From NCBI GenBank assembly GCA_944376955.1, contig CALWEB010000169.1:1-15582 (forward strand): a DNA stretch of 15,582 bases. The letters run 5' to 3'. Shown piece by piece: positions 1 to 6,142 of the stretch (position 1 is its first letter; every line of letters starts with the position of its first letter). Made by a program: the position numbers and the translations under genes. The notes beneath the pieces were generated by a model that was given only the letters and a program-made list of their open reading frames with translations, searched no databases and was not told the DNA's origin. This stretch comes from an uncultured Agathobaculum sp. GTDB lineage: Bacteria > Bacillota > Clostridia > Oscillospirales > Butyricicoccaceae.

Positions 1-3
1 CAT
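1..3 (-). CDS. Start codon of a gene leaving the window
   Basis: The first three bases read ATG on the minus strand. A GGAGG ribosome binding site lies 7 bases upstream (complement of about 11-15), an ideal arrangement, so a leftward gene probably begins here. Only its start codon is inside the window, so nothing can be said about its product. It lies 68 bases downstream of the ferredoxin-like gene on the same strand. The two may be co-transcribed, although a separate promoter candidate is visible between them. Confidence 0.5.
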
Positions 4-20
4 CGGGTTTCCTCCATTCG

Positions 21-67
21 TCCGGTTTTGCAGCTCTTATTGTAGCACAACCGGATGGATTTGCCTA
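21..67 (-). promoter_or_regulatory. Promoter and inverted repeat before the edge gene
   Basis: On the minus strand an extended -10 element (TGC-TACAAT, complement of 39-47) is preceded at 17 bases by a moderate -35 (TAGGCA, complement of 62-67). Flanking the -10 is a near-perfect inverted repeat, TCCGGTTTTGC at 21-31 and GCACAACCGGA at 45-55, pairing at 10 of 11 positions. No run of T follows it leftward, so it looks more like an operator or a 5' mRNA stem than a terminator. The regulator is unknown. Confidence 0.4.
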
Positions 68-71
68 CCGC

Positions 72-776
72 TTACTGCTCAAGGATGCGACCATCGGTCG
101 AAATCACAACCACCTGCCACGGCAGGAACTTCCCGCTTGCCTGCAAGGCGGTGCGCACCGCGTGTTCGATGCCGCCGCAGCACGGCACCTCCATGCGCAC
201 AACGGTAACGCTTTTGATGTTATTGTTGCGGATAATCTCGGTCAGCTTTTCGCTGTAATCGCCCTCATCCAGCTTGGGACACCCGATGAGTGTAATCTTA
301 TTGCGGATGAAATCCTGATGGAAGCCCGCGTAAGCATAAGCCGTGCAGTCCGCCGCGACAAGCAGGTGCGCCCCCTCAAAATACGGTGCATTCACCGGCA
401 CCAGCTTGATCTGCACCGGCCACTGGCGCAGTTCGGATGCCGACGGCGCCGCAGCAGCAACCGGCGCTGCCGCCGTTCGTTCGATCGCACGCGCCTGACT
501 ACCCGGGCAGCCACAAGCCAGCGTCTGCTGCTCCTGCTTGGCACGCAGATTAGCCTGCACAGCCGCCTCGTCGTAGGCTGCGGCCTCCCGCTCGACAAAG
601 GTGATCGCCCCGGTCGGGCAGACAGGCAGACAGTTGCCCAGCCCATCGCAATAGTCGTCCCGCAGCAGCTTCGCCTTACCGTTCACCATGCCGATCGCAC
701 CCTCGTGGCAAGCACTCGCACACAAACCGCAGCCGTTGCACTTGTTCTCGTCAATCTCAATAATTTTGCGCATCAT
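72..776 (-). CDS. Ferredoxin-like 4Fe-4S protein with conserved C-terminal domain
   Basis: This encodes 234 residues. The N-terminal 60 residues form a bacterial ferredoxin fold. The first motif is C13-x2-C16-x2-C19-x3-C23. The second is C43-x5-C49-x3-C53, with Leu46 where the middle cysteine of a classical cluster would be. The long C-terminal part holds more cysteine motifs: CGCPGS near residues 88-93, a later ADC, LIGCPKLDE, and a VPCCGG near the end. I know this arrangement from uncharacterised anaerobe proteins annotated only as 4Fe-4S binding; electron transfer is likely but the partner is unknown. An in-frame start exists at 824, but the ATG at 776 has GGAGG 9 bases upstream (786-790) and begins the conserved region. 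A second ATG follows at 773. Confidence 0.85.
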   Translation of the reverse strand: MMRKIIEIDENKCNGCGLCASACHEGAIGMVNGKAKLLRDDYCDGLGNCLPVCPTGAITFVEREAAAYDEAAVQANLRAKQEQQTLACGCPGSQARAIERTAAAPVAAAAPSASELRQWPVQIKLVPVNAPYFEGAHLLVAADCTAYAYAGFHQDFIRNKITLIGCPKLDEGDYSEKLTEIIRNNNIKSVTVVRMEVPCCGGIEHAVRTALQASGKFLPWQVVVISTDGRILEQ

Positions 777-812
777 ATGAATCTTCCTCCGTTGGACTGA
801 ATTGATGTACTC

Positions 813-841
813 AGTATATCGCATTCAACAGGGTATGTCTG
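813..841 (-). promoter_or_regulatory. Possible promoter of the ferredoxin-like gene
   Basis: On the minus strand TATACT (complement of 813-818) is preceded at 17 bases by CAGACA (complement of 836-841), four of six matches to the -35 consensus. It is in the right place for the ferredoxin-like gene, with a leader of about 30 bases. Just upstream, 842-856 carries the small repeat TTGTT-N5-AACAA. The rest of 777-910 shows no further gene. Confidence 0.35.
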
Positions 842-910
842 TTGTTATTCCAACAAAAATTCTTCAGACGTATCACGTCGTTTCTCGAATCATGATACTT
901 CAATATAGGA

Positions 911-951
911 ACAAAAAGCGGCGAAAGCAATTTGCTTTCGCCGCTTTTTGT
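911..951 (-). terminator. Intrinsic terminator of the amidase gene
   Basis: A nearly uninterrupted 20-bp inverted repeat (911-930 with 932-951) has a GC core GCGGCGAAAGC and A/T ends. It therefore finishes with a T-rich tract on either strand. It lies 3 bases past the amidase stop codon and separates that gene from the downstream ferredoxin-like gene. Confidence 0.85.
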
Positions 952-954
952 CAC

Positions 955-1674
955 TTATTCTCCATAAATACCTGCGCGGTCATTTATCACCAACACGCGA
1001 AGCACCTCTTCCGGCAGGTTTAATCCGTCGGAACCGCCTTCGCCCTTGAGCCAGCCTTTCTGCACCAGCTTATCTACTGTCGCGCGGCCCCACGCAGGTA
1101 CCGCGTCCGCAGTACCATATACGGTTTTGCTCTGCGCAATCAGTTTCTTTACCTCATCCGCGGTCATATCGTCCACCTCCTCTATCAGTCTGCGCTTGAA
1201 GTCCTGCCACGCCGCTGCATTCTCTACAAACGGCGCAGGACAGTTCTTATGGGTCACATCGTAATGCCGCACCACATGATCCGGCGCAATACCATACTTC
1301 TGCATGAGGGTGCGCGCCAACTGCACCGCATTGTCCACCGTGCCCTGCCGGAAATAATACTTTCCGTCTTTCATCCGACTGCACAGTTCCACCCCGATGC
1401 TGTTCGCATTGCGACAATATGGGTGAAAATACGTACCTCGGGTTCCACAATGCCACGCGATGTCCGCATCATGCACGGACTGCCACACCTCATTTTCATC
1501 CACAAAATAATGCGCTGAGGTCGAAGTGCTTGTGCGGGCAAAATAATCCGCGTTGTTTTGGGCGGTGTCTCCGTCATTGGCCGTGAAATGAATCACCAAA
1601 TAGAGAATATCCTTTTTCCCGCGGGCGGCTGACAAATAATTCCCCGCATTGGCCTGCCGAAAATGAATTTCCAT
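955..1674 (-). CDS. N-acetylmuramoyl-L-alanine amidase (Amidase_2), endolysin-like
   Basis: This encodes 239 residues. The N-terminal ~165 residues are an amidase_2 domain like T7 lysozyme, which cleaves the lactyl-amide bond between MurNAc and the peptide stem. Counting from the GTG at 1677, His30 (VIHFTAN), His138 and Cys146 are the expected zinc ligands. Lys144 sits exactly as in T7 lysozyme (H-x5-K-x-C), and Tyr57 matches the catalytic tyrosine. The C-terminal ~70 residues look like a small accessory, possibly wall-binding, module. No signal peptide or membrane segment is present, as in phage endolysins that need a holin, yet no holin or phage gene is near. The GTG at 1677 directly precedes the ATG at 1674. 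I prefer the ATG because it is 9 bases from GGAGG. Confidence 0.9.
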   Translation of the reverse strand: MEIHFRQANAGNYLSAARGKKDILYLVIHFTANDGDTAQNNADYFARTSTSTSAHYFVDENEVWQSVHDADIAWHCGTRGTYFHPYCRNANSIGVELCSRMKDGKYYFRQGTVDNAVQLARTLMQKYGIAPDHVVRHYDVTHKNCPAPFVENAAAWQDFKRRLIEEVDDMTADEVKKLIAQSKTVYGTADAVPAWGRATVDKLVQKGWLKGEGGSDGLNLPEEVLRVLVINDRAGIYGE

Positions 1675-1719
1675 CACATTTCACCTCCTCCCTGCATAAA
1701 CTCCAAAAAAAGAAGGGTT

Positions 1720-1741
1720 GATTGACACAATTTGGTCAATC
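1720..1741. promoter_or_regulatory. Inverted repeat between divergent genes, candidate operator
   Basis: GATTGAC-N8-GTCAATC is a perfect 7-bp inverted repeat in the 135-base divergent region between the amidase and the cysteine-synthase paralog. It lies about 30 bases upstream of the paralog's -10, near where an activator or LysR-type regulator would bind. It could affect either gene. The regulator is not identifiable from sequence alone. Confidence 0.4.
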
Positions 1742-1766
1742 TGTTCTATCCTTATGCAAAAAGTTG

Positions 1767-1800
1767 TGCTATAATGTATGCTAGACACGTTTGAGAGGAA
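1767..1800 (+). promoter_or_regulatory. Extended -10 promoter and RBS of cysteine-synthase paralog
   Basis: TGC-TATAAT (1767-1775) is a perfect extended -10 element. No good -35 is found at 17 bases upstream, which fits a promoter relying on the extended -10 or on an activator bound at the repeat at 1720-1741. The ribosome binding site AGAGGAA ends at 1800, 9 bases before the ATG at 1810. Confidence 0.55.
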
Positions 1801-1809
1801 GATTTTCTG

Positions 1810-2739
1810 ATGATATGCAGCAACATCCTGGAGGCAGTCGGCCATACGCCGATGGTCCGCTTGAACCGCATGGTTCCGGCAAACTGCGCCGAGATACTCG
1901 TCAAGTTTGAGGGACTGAACGTCGGCGGTTCCATCAAAACGCGCACTGCGCTCAACATGGTGGAAGATGCCGAGCGCCGCGGCCTGATTGGTCCGGACAC
2001 CATTATCGTGGAGCCCACTAGCGGCAATCAGGGCATCGGCCTTGCGCTTTGCGGTGCGGTCAAGGGCTATACCGTTAAAATCATCATGCCGGACTCGGTT
2101 TCCGAGGAGCGCCGCAAGCTGGTGCAGCACTATGGCGCGGAAGTTATTTTAGTACATGATGCCGGCAATATTGGCGATTGTATTGCAGAATGCCAGCGAA
2201 TTGCAGACGAAATGGCGAAAAATGACCCAAGGGTCTTTGTTCCCGGCCAGTTCGACAATCCGGCCAATCCCGCTGTCCACCGCCACCACACCGCCACCGA
2301 GATCCTCGAACAGGTGGGTGGTCCGATTGATGGCTTCTGCTCCGGTTTTGGTACCAGCGGCACGATCAGCGGCATCGGTGAAGTCCTGAAAGCGCAGAAT
2401 CCCCAGCTGGAAATCTGGGCGGTGGAGCCGGAGAACGCTGCCATCCTGTCCGGCGGCTCGATCGGCACCCACTTGCAAATGGGCATTGGCGATGGCGTCA
2501 TCCCTAAAAACCTGAACACAAAAATCTATGACCACCTTTACATCGTAACCGATGACGAGGCCATCCAGACTGCGAAGGATTTAGCCCGTCTGGAGGGGTT
2601 GATGTGCGGCATTTCGAGCGGCACGAATGTTGCAGCCGCCATCCAGCTGGCCAAAAAGCTTGGCCCGGGCAAAACCGTGGTCACCGTATTGCCGGACACG
2701 GCTGAGCGCTACTTCTCTACCCCGCTGTTTCAGGATTGA
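1810..2739 (+). CDS. Cysteine synthase-family PLP enzyme, non-canonical paralog
   Basis: This 309-residue protein is a full-length fold-type II PLP enzyme of the O-acetylserine sulfhydrylase/cystathionine beta-synthase family. Lys43 (GGSIKTR) is the likely PLP Schiff-base lysine. The loop at 70-75 reads TSGNQG instead of TSGNTG. The phosphate-binding glycine loop reads GTSGT instead of GTGGT. The region after NPANP reads HTATEI rather than the usual TTGPE. The ISSG serine that contacts the pyridine nitrogen is present. The substitutions fall at substrate-contacting positions, so substrate or nucleophile may differ from ordinary O-acetylserine plus sulfide. I recall close relatives in other Clostridia, so this appears to be a stable subfamily. 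A canonical CysK is encoded at 13970-14902. The gene is transcribed alone. Confidence 0.85.
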   Translation: MICSNILEAVGHTPMVRLNRMVPANCAEILVKFEGLNVGGSIKTRTALNMVEDAERRGLIGPDTIIVEPTSGNQGIGLALCGAVKGYTVKIIMPDSVSEERRKLVQHYGAEVILVHDAGNIGDCIAECQRIADEMAKNDPRVFVPGQFDNPANPAVHRHHTATEILEQVGGPIDGFCSGFGTSGTISGIGEVLKAQNPQLEIWAVEPENAAILSGGSIGTHLQMGIGDGVIPKNLNTKIYDHLYIVTDDEAIQTAKDLARLEGLMCGISSGTNVAAAIQLAKKLGPGKTVVTVLPDTAERYFSTPLFQD

Positions 2740-2757
2740 TTTTTCTGTCCATAATAC

Positions 2758-2796
2758 AAAAGGCTTCGGAACGCATGTTCCGAAGCCTTTTCTTTT
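2758..2796. terminator. Bidirectional terminator between convergent genes
   Basis: AAAAGGCTTCGGAAC (2758-2772) pairs perfectly with GTTCCGAAGCCTTTT (2777-2791) around a 4-base GCAT loop, followed by a T-rich tail. The A/T ends make it work on both strands, stopping the cysteine-synthase paralog and the thiE operon. The stem GGCTTCGGAACG is shared with the terminator at 7140-7177. Confidence 0.9.
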
Positions 2797-2807
2797 GCAC
2801 GATGACA

Positions 2808-3440
2808 TTATTTCCTCGGCATCGCCATGAATTTCTCTTTGATGTGTGCTGCTGCTGCACGCGGGTCATCCGCTTTCATCACAGCGGAAACCACTGCAAT
2901 GCCCGCGATCGGGCTGTGCGCAAGTACATCCATATTATCCGCATTGAGCCCGCCGATCGCCACCACCGGGATAGGAACTGCACGACAGATTGCATCCAGT
3001 GTGGATACCGGCGTCAGCTTGGTGGTCACATGCGTCGTAGTCGGATAAATTGCCCCTGTGCCAAGGTAATCCGCGCCATCGGCATAGGCTGCCTGCGCGG
3101 CTTCAACCGTTTTGGCGGTCGCGCCGACAATCTTATTCGGCCCCAGCAGCTTGCGGCACACGGCAACCGGCAGGTCACTTGCTCCGACATGGACACCCGC
3201 CGCATCACACGCGATGGCCACATCCACCCGGTCATCAATAATCAGTGGCACGTTCCAATGGTCTGTAACCGCTTTGACCTGCTGCGCCAATGCCAAATAA
3301 TCCCGGCCGCCGGTATCCTTTTCGCGCAGCTGGATCAGCGTTGCACCGCCTGCGCAGGCCTGATCGACCGCGTGCAGCAAGGTTTCGGTCGTATGGTAAG
3401 TGCTGTCCGTAATGACATATAACGTGGGATCAAATTGCAT
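2808..3440 (-). CDS. thiE: Thiamine-phosphate synthase
   Basis: This 210-residue TIM-barrel protein joins HMP-pyrophosphate and THZ-phosphate to form thiamine phosphate. Family motifs occur in order: QLREKD (37-42), IIDDR, GVHVG, ATAKT, YLGTGAIYPTTTH (pyrophosphate and thiazole-phosphate binding), VAIGG and GIAVVSAV near the end. Length is typical for ThiE. A ribosome binding site GGAG lies 7 bases before the ATG at 3440. It is the last gene of a four-gene leftward operon, 12 bases after the nitrilase gene. No other thiamine gene and no recognisable TPP riboswitch is visible, so the partner genes (thiD, thiM or thiG/H) must lie elsewhere. Confidence 0.95.
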   Translation of the reverse strand: MQFDPTLYVITDSTYHTTETLLHAVDQACAGGATLIQLREKDTGGRDYLALAQQVKAVTDHWNVPLIIDDRVDVAIACDAAGVHVGASDLPVAVCRKLLGPNKIVGATAKTVEAAQAAYADGADYLGTGAIYPTTTHVTTKLTPVSTLDAICRAVPIPVVAIGGLNADNMDVLAHSPIAGIAVVSAVMKADDPRAAAAHIKEKFMAMPRK

Positions 3441-3452
3441 AGTCCTTCTCCT

Positions 3453-4178
3453 TCAAATCGTGATATTAAGCAGCCCACTGCCTTCATCTAACGCCCCCAG
3501 TGTACAGCCATCCGGCGCAAATGCCGCACTGTGGCCAATAAAGCATCCGGGCGCATACTGATCCACCCCGAGAACGGTCATACCATTCTCAATCGCGCGT
3601 GCGCAAAGCAGGGTGCGCCAGTGCAAAACCTTATTCTTTCCAGTTGCCCAGCCCGCCGGGACAAATAAAACCTCTGCGCCTGCACCTTTCTGCGCGGCAG
3701 CCAGCGCGGGAAAGCGCAGTTCAAAACAGGTGATCACACCCAACCGTCCTGCAGGCGTGTCTATGGGCTGGAACAGACTTTCCCCTGCCCGGCACTCGTC
3801 GGATTCCCGATAGCCGAAGGCGTCATACAACCGCTGTTTGCGATGCACGCCGCGCAGCGCACCGTCCGCATCCACCACCACAACAGTGTTGTACGGCAGT
3901 GTCTCCGACCGCTCGTACATACCTGCGGCAATCCACAGACCGCACTCCCGGGCAATCTGGGAAAGCCCGGAGACGAAGGCTCCATCCAGCGGTTCGGCCA
4001 TCTGTCTGATTAGAGACCGCCTGTTTATTTTTGTATAGAACATACTATATTCCGGCAAAAACAGCATAGAAGCGCCAAAATCTTTTGCTTTTTGTGCATA
4101 GCCCAGTATGGCGTGCAGATTGTCCTGCTTGTCCGTCCCGGCGCCGAACTGCGCCAGTGAAACGCTTATTCCCGCCAT
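3453..4178 (-). CDS. Carbon-nitrogen hydrolase (nitrilase superfamily)
   Basis: From the ATG at 4178 the protein has 241 residues and the complete catalytic triad: Glu43 in LPEYS, Lys114 in HRKQRLYDAF and Cys151 in ITCFELRFP. These motifs, especially C-F-E-L-R-F-P, resemble the Nit1/Nit2 branch (deaminated-glutathione amidase or omega-amidase), which repairs or recycles small amide metabolites. The exact substrate cannot be read from the sequence. The ATG overlaps the end of the upstream deacylase gene by 13 bases, suggesting translational coupling. An in-frame TTG at 4199 would add seven residues but has no better ribosome binding site. It lies within the DUF1836-ybaK-nitrilase-thiE operon. 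Confidence 0.88.
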   Translation of the reverse strand: MAGISVSLAQFGAGTDKQDNLHAILGYAQKAKDFGASMLFLPEYSMFYTKINRRSLIRQMAEPLDGAFVSGLSQIARECGLWIAAGMYERSETLPYNTVVVVDADGALRGVHRKQRLYDAFGYRESDECRAGESLFQPIDTPAGRLGVITCFELRFPALAAAQKGAGAEVLFVPAGWATGKNKVLHWRTLLCARAIENGMTVLGVDQYAPGCFIGHSAAFAPDGCTLGALDEGSGLLNITI

Positions 4179-4639
4179 CCCTTGCACACGTCCACCCAAG
4201 CCTTATAGCCTGAAAACTTTTCCAACTCCGGGATGGTCAACTCAATCGCAGAATTGGCCGATCCGCAGGCAGGGAACACCGTTTCAAAGCGGTGCAGCGA
4301 CTCATCCAAAAAGACGGTCACCCCGTCATGGATGCCGAAGGGACACACCCCGCCGACCGCGTGACCGATTTCAGGCTCCACCTCTTCAAAAGCGAGCATT
4401 TTTGCCTTGCAGCCAAAGCGCGCCTTGTATCTGGGGTTATCAATCTTGGCGTCGCCCGCGGCGACAATCAGGATCACACCATCCCCCGTGCGGAAAGACA
4501 GGGTTTTAGCGATGCGCGCAGGTTCGCAGCCCACTGCCTGCGCCGCCAGTTCCACGGTTGCGGACGAGGTGTCAAATTCCTGTATCCGATCTTCTGCGCC
4601 AAACTGACGCAGCCAATCTCTTGCTTTTTCAATGGACAT
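4166..4639 (-). CDS. YbaK/EbsC-family aminoacyl-tRNA deacylase
   Basis: This 157-residue single-domain protein belongs to the YbaK/ProX trans-editing family, which hydrolyses mischarged tRNAs (for example Cys-tRNA(Pro) or Ala-tRNA(Pro)). Recognition rests on the lysine-containing IAKTLSFR strand, the VAAGDAKID turn and the hallmark GHAVGGVCPFG loop. Which mischarged tRNA it clears cannot be decided from the motifs alone. The ATG at 4639 has GGAGG 10 bases upstream. The gene starts 3 bases after the DUF1836 stop and overlaps the nitrilase start by 13 bases, so it is tightly embedded in the operon. Confidence 0.88.
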   Translation of the reverse strand: MSIEKARDWLRQFGAEDRIQEFDTSSATVELAAQAVGCEPARIAKTLSFRTGDGVILIVAAGDAKIDNPRYKARFGCKAKMLAFEEVEPEIGHAVGGVCPFGIHDGVTVFLDESLHRFETVFPACGSANSAIELTIPELEKFSGYKAWVDVCKGWRE

Positions 4640-4642
4640 TTT

Positions 4643-5173
4643 TCATTTTCCTCCGGTCTGTTCGGGAATGGCGTCGATCATGCTTTCGCACAGCCGACGC
4701 AAATAGGAAGCAATCTCACTGAGCGCCAGGCAAAGCTTCAGCCGCCCATTGGGATCATTCGGGTCATGGGGCAAAAAGGTATCCAGCATGGGGGGCACGC
4801 TTTCACGGATGCGTTCTTTATCCTCCAGCAAATGCGCATAGCAGGCTTCAAAATCCACATCGTCACGTCCGGTCAGTGCCTTCACATCGCTCAAACGCAG
4901 GGTCTGCTTCAAATGATACACACACAGCAGCTGCATAATTTGCTGCCGGGTATACTTTTTGCCGCGCACCGGCGTCATCAGCCCCTCTTTGACATAATTG
5001 TTCACCATGGTTTTGGTCAGCAGTTTATCGGAAGGATTGCGCTTTTCCGCAGACAAGTGCTGATCAAACAAAGATAAAACCTGATCCATGTACAAATCCA
5101 GCTGCGGCACATCCGCGGGCTGAATATCCTGATCAGAAAAAACCCGGTCAATCATTTGACCTAAATCGGGCAT
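4643..5173 (-). CDS. DUF1836 protein, possible HTH regulator
   Basis: This 176-residue protein matches my memory of DUF1836. It has an N-terminal region with LDLYMDQVLSLF, then LLTKTMVNNYVKEGLM followed by KKYTRQQIMQLL, resembling a MerR-type helix-turn-helix, then a helical C-terminal part. DNA binding is an inference; the family has no established role that I know. In-frame GTG at 5182 is part of the ribosome binding site GAGGTG, so I chose the ATG at 5173, 6 bases downstream of that site. It is the first gene of the operon and could regulate it. Confidence 0.8.
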   Translation of the reverse strand: MPDLGQMIDRVFSDQDIQPADVPQLDLYMDQVLSLFDQHLSAEKRNPSDKLLTKTMVNNYVKEGLMTPVRGKKYTRQQIMQLLCVYHLKQTLRLSDVKALTGRDDVDFEACYAHLLEDKERIRESVPPMLDTFLPHDPNDPNGRLKLCLALSEIASYLRRLCESMIDAIPEQTGGK

Positions 5174-5196
5174 GAAATTCACCTCATTTCTTCACC

Positions 5197-5225
5197 ATTA
5201 TAATCCATCCCGTGCGGACACGCAA
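5197..5225 (-). promoter_or_regulatory. Promoter of the DUF1836-ybaK-nitrilase-thiE operon
   Basis: On the minus strand a consensus TATAAT (complement of 5197-5202) is preceded at 17 bases by a weak TTGCGT (complement of 5220-5225). The start point would be about 15-20 bases before the DUF1836 start codon, giving a very short leader. Upstream, 5259-5270 is the perfect 12-bp palindrome TACCGGCCGGTA, of unknown role. Confidence 0.5.
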
Positions 5226-5312
5226 GGGGCGGACAACCGCCTCAGCTGCAACCATCCTACCGGCCGGTATATTTTTCCGCCTGCGAGACAAAATAAATTT
5301 ACCCAATGGCTA

Positions 5313-5369
5313 TTGCATTTTCCTGATTATATAGTATTATATTAAATACTAAGTAGTTATTTAAACTAC
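5313..5369 (+). promoter_or_regulatory. Promoter with two inverted repeats before the HlyIII gene
   Basis: TTGCAT (5313-5318) and TATTAT (5335-5340) with a 16-base spacer form a likely promoter. The -10 is embedded in TAGTATT-N6-AATACTA (5332-5351). A second repeat GTAGTT-N5-AACTAC (5353-5369) follows directly. Both are AT-rich and sit where repressors usually bind. The regulator is unknown. The half-site AGTAT also appears in the perR operator. Confidence 0.45.
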
Positions 5370-5391
5370 ATTTATTGAGGAGGGAATCTAC

Positions 5392-6045
5392 ATGCCGCGC
5401 ATTTTTCTCAAAGCACGGGAGCCATTTTCCAGCTATTCGCATTTTGTCGGTGCTGTGCTGAGTGGAATCGGACTGCTCACCATGCTGCTCCGTATGCTGA
5501 CCACCGATACCGCCAACGGCCAAGTGGCAGCTTCGGTGATTATTTTTTGTCTGTCTCTCATTGGCTTATATACGGCAAGCAGTATTTATCACTATTCCTG
5601 CCGGGATGAGAAAACATTGCGCCGGCTCAAAAAACTCGATCACAGCATGATCTATGTGCTGATTGCCGGCAGCTACACGCCGATTGTGCTTTGCTACATG
5701 CAGCCGCCGCACAACCATCTATTTCTTGGCTGTATCTGGTTGATTGCCGCAGCCGGTATCGCCGTGAAGTTGGCCTGGATCGATGCCCCCCGTTTTTTGG
5801 GCACCGCCTTGTATCTGGCCCTCGGTTGGGCGATCCTGTTTGACTTTAGCGCCGTCCTGTCCATGCCGGTGCCGGCCATCACCCTGCTGGCTGCCGGTGG
5901 GATCTTCTATACGATCGGCGGCATCATCTATATTTCCAAACGCCCGAACCCCAGTCCGCTGTTCGGCTTTCATGAAATCTTCCATCTGTTTGTCATTGCT
6001 GGAAGTGTATGCCACTATCTGATGGTTTTCCTCTATATCCTATAA
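5392..6045 (+). CDS. Hemolysin III / YqfA-family seven-helix membrane protein
   Basis: This 217-residue protein is almost entirely hydrophobic, with about seven predicted membrane helices. It has the conserved polar residues of the HlyIII/PAQR superfamily: SHFVGA in the first helix, SSIYH then LDHSMIY in the middle, and FGFHEIFHLFVIAGSVCHY at the end. The histidines and aspartate are those proposed to bind zinc in this superfamily. The family name comes from a hemolysin assay, but bacterial members are probably membrane-lipid or stress proteins rather than toxins. GGAGGG lies 7 bases before the ATG. It stands alone, 97 bases upstream of perR, which has its own promoter. Confidence 0.9.
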   Translation: MPRIFLKAREPFSSYSHFVGAVLSGIGLLTMLLRMLTTDTANGQVAASVIIFCLSLIGLYTASSIYHYSCRDEKTLRRLKKLDHSMIYVLIAGSYTPIVLCYMQPPHNHLFLGCIWLIAAAGIAVKLAWIDAPRFLGTALYLALGWAILFDFSAVLSMPVPAITLLAAGGIFYTIGGIIYISKRPNPSPLFGFHEIFHLFVIAGSVCHYLMVFLYIL

Positions 6046-6074
6046 GGTATCCGACAGGTTTTTCCGGCAAATAC

Positions 6075-6122
6075 TTGACAACAGTATAAATTAGGTATAT
6101 ACTCTAAATAATAATTTATACT
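6075..6122 (+). promoter_or_regulatory. perR promoter with 11-bp inverted-repeat operator
   Basis: A near-consensus promoter, TTGACA (6075-6080) and TATACT (6098-6103) with a 17-base spacer, drives perR. A perfect inverted repeat AGTATAAATTA (6083-6093) and TAATTTATACT (6112-6122) brackets the -10. The -10 TATACT also forms a closer repeat with AGTATA at 6083-6088. This fits autoregulation by PerR, which usually binds AT-rich palindromes, but it is not a good match to the 7-1-7 PerR box of Bacillus. Confidence 0.65.
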
Positions 6123-6142
6123 ATTAGGAAGCAGGTGAGATC

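Noticed and set aside
162..800. Plus-strand open frame opposite the ferredoxin-like gene
   Set aside because: The minus strand encodes the conserved cysteine motifs; the opposite frame is Arg/Leu-rich noise.
842..856. TTGTT-N5-AACAA resembling a Rex redox-repressor box before the ferredoxin-like gene
   Set aside because: Rex sites have the arms separated by eight bases with inner AA/TT; here the gap is five and the inner bases do not match.
2736..3422. Plus-strand open frame antisense to thiE
   Set aside because: thiE has complete family motifs; the antisense frame starts inside a terminator and is rich in Arg/His/Cys as expected of a shadow frame.
3441..3452. TPP riboswitch for thiE
   Set aside because: Only 12 bases separate thiE from the upstream gene, and no THI-box sequence is seen before the operon at 5174-5300.
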